Source: F23-B02 sp045599385
GTDB lineage: Bacteria > Bacillota > Clostridia > Oscillospirales > Oscillospiraceae
Direction of reading: 5' to 3'
Length of the DNA: 62,991 nucleotides
Assembly: GCA_045599385.1 (NCBI GenBank)
Contig: JAZRVW010000061.1
Coordinates: 1-62,991, forward strand
Shown: piece after piece, positions 58,801 to 62,991 of the stretch
How the letters are laid out: each line of letters starts with the position of its first letter
Position numbering within the stretch: the stretch's first letter is position 1
Translations under genes and position numbers: made by a program
The notes under the pieces: model-generated
Databases searched by the model: none
Told to the model about the DNA's origin: nothing
Seen by the model: only the letters and a program-made list of their open reading frames with translations

Positions 58801-59994
58801 TCAAACCTCCTCTGACTTGTAAATCATGGCGCCTGCAGGAATCTGAGCGCCCTCGCGTATTTGTATATCGGGGCCGCAGGTGGCAACGCCCCATTCGTCT
58901 GTTCCGTCGGGAGCAGCGCCCACGTGAGCGCCCTTTTTGATGACGGTGTTTTCGCCGATGATTGCGTATTCCACAACTGCTCCGTCCTCAACAACGGCAC
59001 CGGGCATAAGCACGCTGTAAAGCACCTGCGCGCCCTTGCCCACAACGGCGGAATTGGAAAGCACGGAGTTTTCCACATGACCCTCGATTACACAGCCCTC
59101 GGTGACGATGGAGTGGATAATCTCCGCCTCCTCTCCTGCAAAATGGGGAGGACGGGTTGTGCCGCGTGAGCGAATGGGCCACTTGGGGTCATAGAGGTTG
59201 ATGAGAGTGGTGGAAAGCATATCCATGTTGGCATCCCACAGACTTGTGATGGTGCCCACATCGCGCCAGTAACCGTCGAAGCGGTAGGGCCAGAGCTTTT
59301 CGCCCGCGGAGAGCATATTGGGGATAATGTTCTTGCCGAAGTCCTTGCTGGACTTGGGGTCTGCCTCGTCCTCAATGAGATACTTGCGGAGCTTTTTCCA
59401 GTTGAAGATGTAGATGCCCATGGAGGCAAGGTCGGATTTCGGGTGCTTGGGCTTTTCCTCAAACTCGGAAACATAGCCGTCTTCGCCCAGATTCATGATG
59501 CCGAAGCGGGTTGCGTCCTCCATGGAAACCTGCAGCACGGCGATGGTGCAGGCGGCGTCCTTTTCAATATGCTCACGGAGCATCTTTGCGTAGTCCATTT
59601 TGTAGATGTGGTCGCCGGAAAGAATGAGAACGTTGTCGGGGTCGTACATCTCAATGAAGCCCATGTTCTGATATATGGCGTTGGCGGTGCCGGAGAACCA
59701 TTCGCCCTGCTCGCCCGCCGTCTGATAGGGAGGAAGAATGAACACGCCGCCGTCGGCGCTGTCAAGGTCCCAGGGCTGACCGCCTGCTATGTAGCTGTTA
59801 AGCTGAAGGGGACGGTACTGGGTCAGCACGCCCACGGTGTCAATGCCCGAGTTTGCGCAGTTGGACAGAGGAAAATCTATTATGCGGTATTTTCCTCCGA
59901 ATGGCATATTGGGCTTTGCCACATTCTGCGTCAGCGCGTAAAGGCGCGAGCCCTGACCGCCTGCAAGAAGCATTGCTATACAGCTTTTCTTCAT
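58801..59994 (-). CDS. glgC: Glucose-1-phosphate adenylyltransferase GlgC
   Basis: GlgC makes ADP-glucose from glucose-1-phosphate and ATP, the first step of glycogen synthesis. From ATG 59994 (AAAGGAAG SD) it is 397 aa, with the catalytic loop 'AGGQGSRLYALTQNVAKP', 'PFGGKYRIIDFPLSNCANSG' and 'GTANAIYQN', followed by the beta-helix domain. It is first in the glgC-glgD-glgP order. Confidence 0.96.
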   Translation of the reverse strand: MKKSCIAMLLAGGQGSRLYALTQNVAKPNMPFGGKYRIIDFPLSNCANSGIDTVGVLTQYRPLQLNSYIAGGQPWDLDSADGGVFILPPYQTAGEQGEWFSGTANAIYQNMGFIEMYDPDNVLILSGDHIYKMDYAKMLREHIEKDAACTIAVLQVSMEDATRFGIMNLGEDGYVSEFEEKPKHPKSDLASMGIYIFNWKKLRKYLIEDEADPKSSKDFGKNIIPNMLSAGEKLWPYRFDGYWRDVGTITSLWDANMDMLSTTLINLYDPKWPIRSRGTTRPPHFAGEEAEIIHSIVTEGCVIEGHVENSVLSNSAVVGKGAQVLYSVLMPGAVVEDGAVVEYAIIGENTVIKKGAHVGAAPDGTDEWGVATCGPDIQIREGAQIPAGAMIYKSEEV

Positions 59995-60065
59995 GTTGCA
60001 TCTTCCTTTCGTAAAGGCATTATATTCATACTTAATTATTAACACTTAATTATATTATACATTGC

Positions 60066-60110
60066 GGTTAAAAACAAGAGCGGCGGGAGCTTAAAAATGT
60101 TCCCGCCGCT
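60066..60110 (-). terminator. pth terminator
   Basis: A 10-bp GC-rich stem AGCGGCGGGA/TCCCGCCGCT (60079-60088/60101-60110), followed on the minus strand by CTTGTTTTT. Confidence 0.8.
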
Positions 60111-60117
60111 GTAAATG

Positions 60118-60717
60118 TCAATTCCTGTTGTATGTGTTCATTGCCTTGTCAGCGCCCTCGGTGATGTAGCACTGAATGGCCTTGGAAACGCGCTTCGCCA
60201 GCTCTGCCATGTCGGCCGCGTCCTGATTTCTGAAAACGCTGAGCACCCAGTCCGCCATGTCGTAATCGGGATGCGGCGCACTGCCAACGCCCATGCGGAT
60301 ACGGGGAAATGCGTCGGTGCCCAGGTGGAGAATGATGTTCTTGAGCCCGTTGTGACCGCCTGCGGAGCCTGATTTGCGGATTCGCATTTTGCCGATGGGA
60401 AGCGCCACCTCGTCGGAAATGACGATGACGTGATCGGCGGGAATTTTGTAGAACTTAACGGCCTGAATCACCGCCTCGCCCGACAGATTCATGTAGGTCT
60501 GGGGCTTCATGAGAAGCACCTTTTCGCTGCCGATCGCTGCTGTTGCGGTGAGAGCCTTGAAGCGCATTCTGTTGACGGAAACGCCGAGATCGCGCTCCAC
60601 TGCATCGCAGGCCATGAAGCCTGCATTGTGGCGGGTGCCGTTATATTTAGTTCCGGGATTGCCGAGGAACACGACTATCCATGATACGCCGGAGCCGGCA
60701 CGAAGCTTGTCAAACAT
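60118..60717 (-). CDS. pth: Peptidyl-tRNA hydrolase
   Basis: Pth releases peptides from peptidyl-tRNA that has dropped off. The ATG at 60717 has AGAGGTC before it; the frame further upstream is read from a GTCATTCTGA repeat and is not natural. The 199-aa protein has 'VVFLGNPGTKYNGTRHNAGFMACD' with the catalytic His, 'KPQTYMNLSGEAV' and 'GSAGGHNGLKNIILHLG'. It precedes the glg terminator and lies downstream of prs, a conserved neighbour. Confidence 0.96.
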   Translation of the reverse strand: MFDKLRAGSGVSWIVVFLGNPGTKYNGTRHNAGFMACDAVERDLGVSVNRMRFKALTATAAIGSEKVLLMKPQTYMNLSGEAVIQAVKFYKIPADHVIVISDEVALPIGKMRIRKSGSAGGHNGLKNIILHLGTDAFPRIRMGVGSAPHPDYDMADWVLSVFRNQDAADMAELAKRVSKAIQCYITEGADKAMNTYNRN

Positions 60718-60748
60718 GGTATGACCTCTGAAACCAATTAATAGAATT

Positions 60749-60820
60749 GTCATTCCGAGCGAAGCGAGGAATCCCCTCAAAAAACAGGGGATTCTTCGTC
60801 GCTTTACTCCTCAGAATGAC
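60749..60820. repeat. GTCATTCTGA repeat copy between prs and pth
   Basis: A 72-bp copy with ends GTCATTCCGA and TCAGAATGAC (one mismatch in the left end). Confidence 0.85.
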
Positions 60821-60833
60821 AAATGCTTATGTA

Positions 60834-61796
60834 TTACTCAAAAAGATTGGAGATGGATTCTTCCTCATAAATGCGGCGGATTGCTTCGGAGAAGACCTTG
60901 TCAACGGACATATAGTGAATCTTGTCGCATACGGGCTTGTCGGAGGGATAAGGAATGGTGTCGAGAAGGAGCAGCTCCTTGATGCAGCTGTTTTCAATGC
61001 GATCGATTGCGGGACCGGAGAGAACGCCGTGGCTTGCGCAGGCGTAAACCTCCTTTGCGCCGCCGATTTCCTTGATGGCCTTTGCCGCGCCGCAGAGAGA
61101 GCCTGCGGTGTCAACCATGTCATCGAGAAGAATGCAGGTCTTGCCTTCCACGTTGCCGATGATGTTCATTACTTCGGACTGGTTTGCTTTTTCACGGCGC
61201 TTGTCAACGATTGCCATGTTGCAGCCCAGCTTCATGGAGAAGTTGCGTGCGCGTGCGGTGGAGCCTACGTCGGGGGAAACGACCATAATGTCCTCGTTGT
61301 TCTTGCCGAAGACTTCGAGATAATGGTTTGCAAAGAGAGGAGCGCCGAAGAGGTTGTCAACGGGGATATCGAAGAAGCCCTGAATCTGCGCTGCGTGGAG
61401 GTCCATGGTGAGAACGCGGTCAGCGCCTGCGGCGGTGATGAGGTTTGCAACGAGCTTTGCGGAGATGGGGTCACGGCTCTTTGCCTTGCGATCCTGACGG
61501 GCATAGCCGAAATAAGGAACAACTGCGGTGATGCGTCCGGCGGAGGCTCTGCGCATTGCGTCAATCATAACCAGCAGCTCCATGAGGTTGTCATTTACGG
61601 GCTTGCAGGTGGACTGAACGATGAAAACGTCGGTGCCGCGTACGGGCTCATGGACGGAGATGGAGCATTCGCCGTCTGCGAAATGGGTGCAGGTGCTGTC
61701 GCCCATGTCCTTTGCCAGAAGCTTGGTAATTCTTTCAGCAAGCTCGGGGTTGGAATTTCCGGTGAAAACCTTAATTTCTTTGCCGTGAGAAATCAT
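60834..61796 (-). CDS. prs: Ribose-phosphate pyrophosphokinase
   Basis: Prs makes PRPP from ribose-5-phosphate and ATP for nucleotide, His and Trp synthesis. From ATG 61796 (AAGAGAGGAT SD) it is 320 aa and contains 'KVFTGNSNPELAERI', 'YARQDRKAKSRDPIS', the flexible loop 'DLHAAQIQGFFDIPVDNL' and the PRPP signature 'CILLDDMVDTAGSL'. The next gene downstream is pth, across a repeat. Confidence 0.97.
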   Translation of the reverse strand: MISHGKEIKVFTGNSNPELAERITKLLAKDMGDSTCTHFADGECSISVHEPVRGTDVFIVQSTCKPVNDNLMELLVMIDAMRRASAGRITAVVPYFGYARQDRKAKSRDPISAKLVANLITAAGADRVLTMDLHAAQIQGFFDIPVDNLFGAPLFANHYLEVFGKNNEDIMVVSPDVGSTARARNFSMKLGCNMAIVDKRREKANQSEVMNIIGNVEGKTCILLDDMVDTAGSLCGAAKAIKEIGGAKEVYACASHGVLSGPAIDRIENSCIKELLLLDTIPYPSDKPVCDKIHYMSVDKVFSEAIRRIYEEESISNLFE

Positions 61797-62009
61797 TTCG
61801 AATATCCTCTCTTTTTGTAATTCTCGCTTTTTGCGGTAAAAATATTCAGCAATAGAAGTATAACAAATCAAAAAAGAAAAATAAAGGGCATAGAGTGAGA
61901 ATTTTAGCCAAACAAATGTTAAGTTTATGTCGATTATGCCGTTTGCGCAGGGAAACAGCGGAGTAGCTCTGCAAGTCGGAGCGGGAGTGCCGAAAATTGA
62001 ATATGGCTG

Positions 62010-62038
62010 TTTACAAGCGGAAAATTCTCGTGTATAAT
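62010..62038 (+). promoter_or_regulatory. prfB promoter
   Basis: TTTACA (62010-62015), 17-bp spacer, TATAAT (62033-62038), 32 bp before the prfB start. Confidence 0.8.
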
Positions 62039-62070
62039 ATTTTAGCTAAAAATTATAAGGAATGATTTTA

Positions 62071-62991
62071 AATGCTTGAATTTGAAGAATATAAAGTAAA
62101 GCTCAACGGCCTCAGACCTACTCTCGACGGTCTTGCTGAGGCACTGCACCTTGATGCCGCAAACAAGGAGATTGAGGAGCTTGAGGGACAGTCTGCCCGC
62201 GACGGCTTCTGGAACGATGTTGAAAATTCCCAGAAGGTGCAGAAGCGCATCGCAACCCTGAAGAACAAGGTCGAAAAATATGCGAAGCTCTGCAACACCT
62301 GGGACGACCTCTTCACACTCTGCGAGATGGCGCTTGAAGAGGGCGATGACAGCATGCTGGGTGAGCTTCAGGCAGACTTCGCTTCCTTTGAGGAGGCGCT
62401 TGAGGCCATGCGCCTGGGCACTTTGCTCACGGGCGAATACGATGCAAACAACGCCATTCTCACCATTCACCCCGGTGCAGGCGGCACCGAGGCTCAGGAC
62501 TGGGCATCAATGCTCTACCGTATGTACACCCGATGGACTGAGCGCCACGGCTATAAGTACACGCTCATGGACTGGCAGGACGGCGACGAAGCGGGTATCA
62601 AGTCCGCAACCATTAAGATTGAGGGCGAAAACGCCTACGGCTTCCTCAAGAGTGAAAACGGCGTTCACCGCCTTGTGCGTATCTCCCCCTTTGACGCAAA
62701 CGCAAGACGTCAGACCAGCTTTTCCGCCGTTGAGGTAATGCCCGAAATCTCCGATGACAACGAAATTGAGCTTCGCGATGAGGACATTAAGATGGACGTT
62801 TACCGTTCCAGCGGCGCAGGCGGTCAGAAGGTCAACAAGACCTCCTCCGCAGTCCGCCTTACCCATATCCCCACGGGCATCGTCGTTGCATCACAGGTCG
62901 AGCGAAGCCACTTCCAGAACCTCGAAAACTGCCGTCAGATGCTCCGCGCAAAGCTTGCGGAAATCAAGGAGAGAGAGCATCTTGAAAAGAT
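62071..62991 (+). CDS. prfB: Peptide chain release factor 2 (partial, runs off the right edge)
   Basis: RF2 recognises UAA and UGA stops. The ATG at 62071 has AAGGA upstream. About 307 codons are present before the window ends; the family is about 365. The SPF anticodon-like tripeptide lies in 'VRISPFD', and the catalytic GGQ is in 'SGAGGQKVNK'. The gene is uninterrupted: around codon 28 it reads 'LHLDAANKE' in one frame with CTT-GAT, so the usual CTTTGAC programmed +1 frameshift site is absent. Confidence 0.95.

Noticed and set aside
60718..60780. Upstream extension of pth
   Set aside because: It would translate part of a GTCATTCTGA repeat; the SD and family N-terminus support 60717.

Overview
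This window is a chromosomal segment from an endospore-forming Clostridia-type Firmicute, most likely an uncultured gut member of the Ruminococcaceae/Oscillospiraceae. The support is a gerK-type germination operon, the spore protease gpr, ECF-transporter S components, SLH-domain surface proteins, an ADP-glucose/glycogen cluster with GlgC and GlgD, remB/recF/dnaN/dnaA synteny, and strong AGGAGG-type ribosome binding sites. The taxon is inferred from gene content and style; no marker was searched. The window spans the replication origin: the dnaA-dnaN gap (about 24.15-24.39 kb) holds DnaA-box-like 9-mers, a DnaA-trio-like TAG/CAG triplet tract and an AT-rich stretch.

Layout. 0-0.4 kb: tandem sigma-A promoters firing leftwards into what looks like an rRNA-operon leader. 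0.4-4.1 kb: germination receptor operon. 4.2-9.9 kb: rpsT, gpr, two parS sites, parA-parB, serS, mscL and an L,D-transpeptidase lipoprotein. 10-15.8 kb (minus): SLH-anchored lipase-like protein, ECF S component, ABC exporter, rnhA with a duplicated 5' end, SHOCT protein. 15.8-25.7 kb (minus): dnaA, dnaN, a membrane protein, yaaA, recF, remB, an inserted DUF559 endonuclease cassette, gyrB, gyrA. 25.9-32.3 kb (plus): sstT, mfd, a PrsA-like foldase. 32.3-33.2 kb: a Noc-type ParB paralogue. 33.2-33.8 kb: an 87-bp tandem repeat array and a candidate small RNA. 34-45.1 kb (minus): mutL, miaA, hfq, a HlyD-like protein, yggS, sepF, divIVA, ileS, lspA, rluD. 45.3-53.9 kb (plus): miaB, mutS, a CPBP protease, folT, rplJ-rplL with leader, and a CAP/SLH protein. 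54.2-61.8 kb (minus): a pseudouridine-kinase-like gene, glgP, glgD, glgC, pth, prs. prfB runs off the right edge.

How it fits together. Most genes to the left of the origin (dnaA to gyrA, and the leftward rRNA promoters) and sstT/mfd to its right run with the replication fork. ParA/ParB with two parS sites and a separate Noc handle chromosome segregation and nucleoid occlusion. SepF and DivIVA sit in a division-associated run with IleS and LspA. Mismatch repair is split between divergent mutL and miaB-mutS units.

The most unusual material is in the repeats. (i) A 450-bp cassette in the gyrB-remB gap is bounded by two 44-bp inverted ends whose inner hairpins differ by compensatory base changes, and it encodes only a DUF559 PD-(D/E)XK nuclease; CDS-free relatives of its ends flank mutL. 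(ii) A tandem repeat of about 87 bp occurs at two distant loci, each time starting right at the T-tract of a terminator. (iii) An unannotated RNA of about 100 nt with its own promoter and terminator lies beside one of these arrays. (iv) A 5' duplication of rnhA makes an upstream ORF coupled to the real gene. Several short palindromic repeats (GTCATTCTGA-ended, about 80 bp) are scattered between genes.
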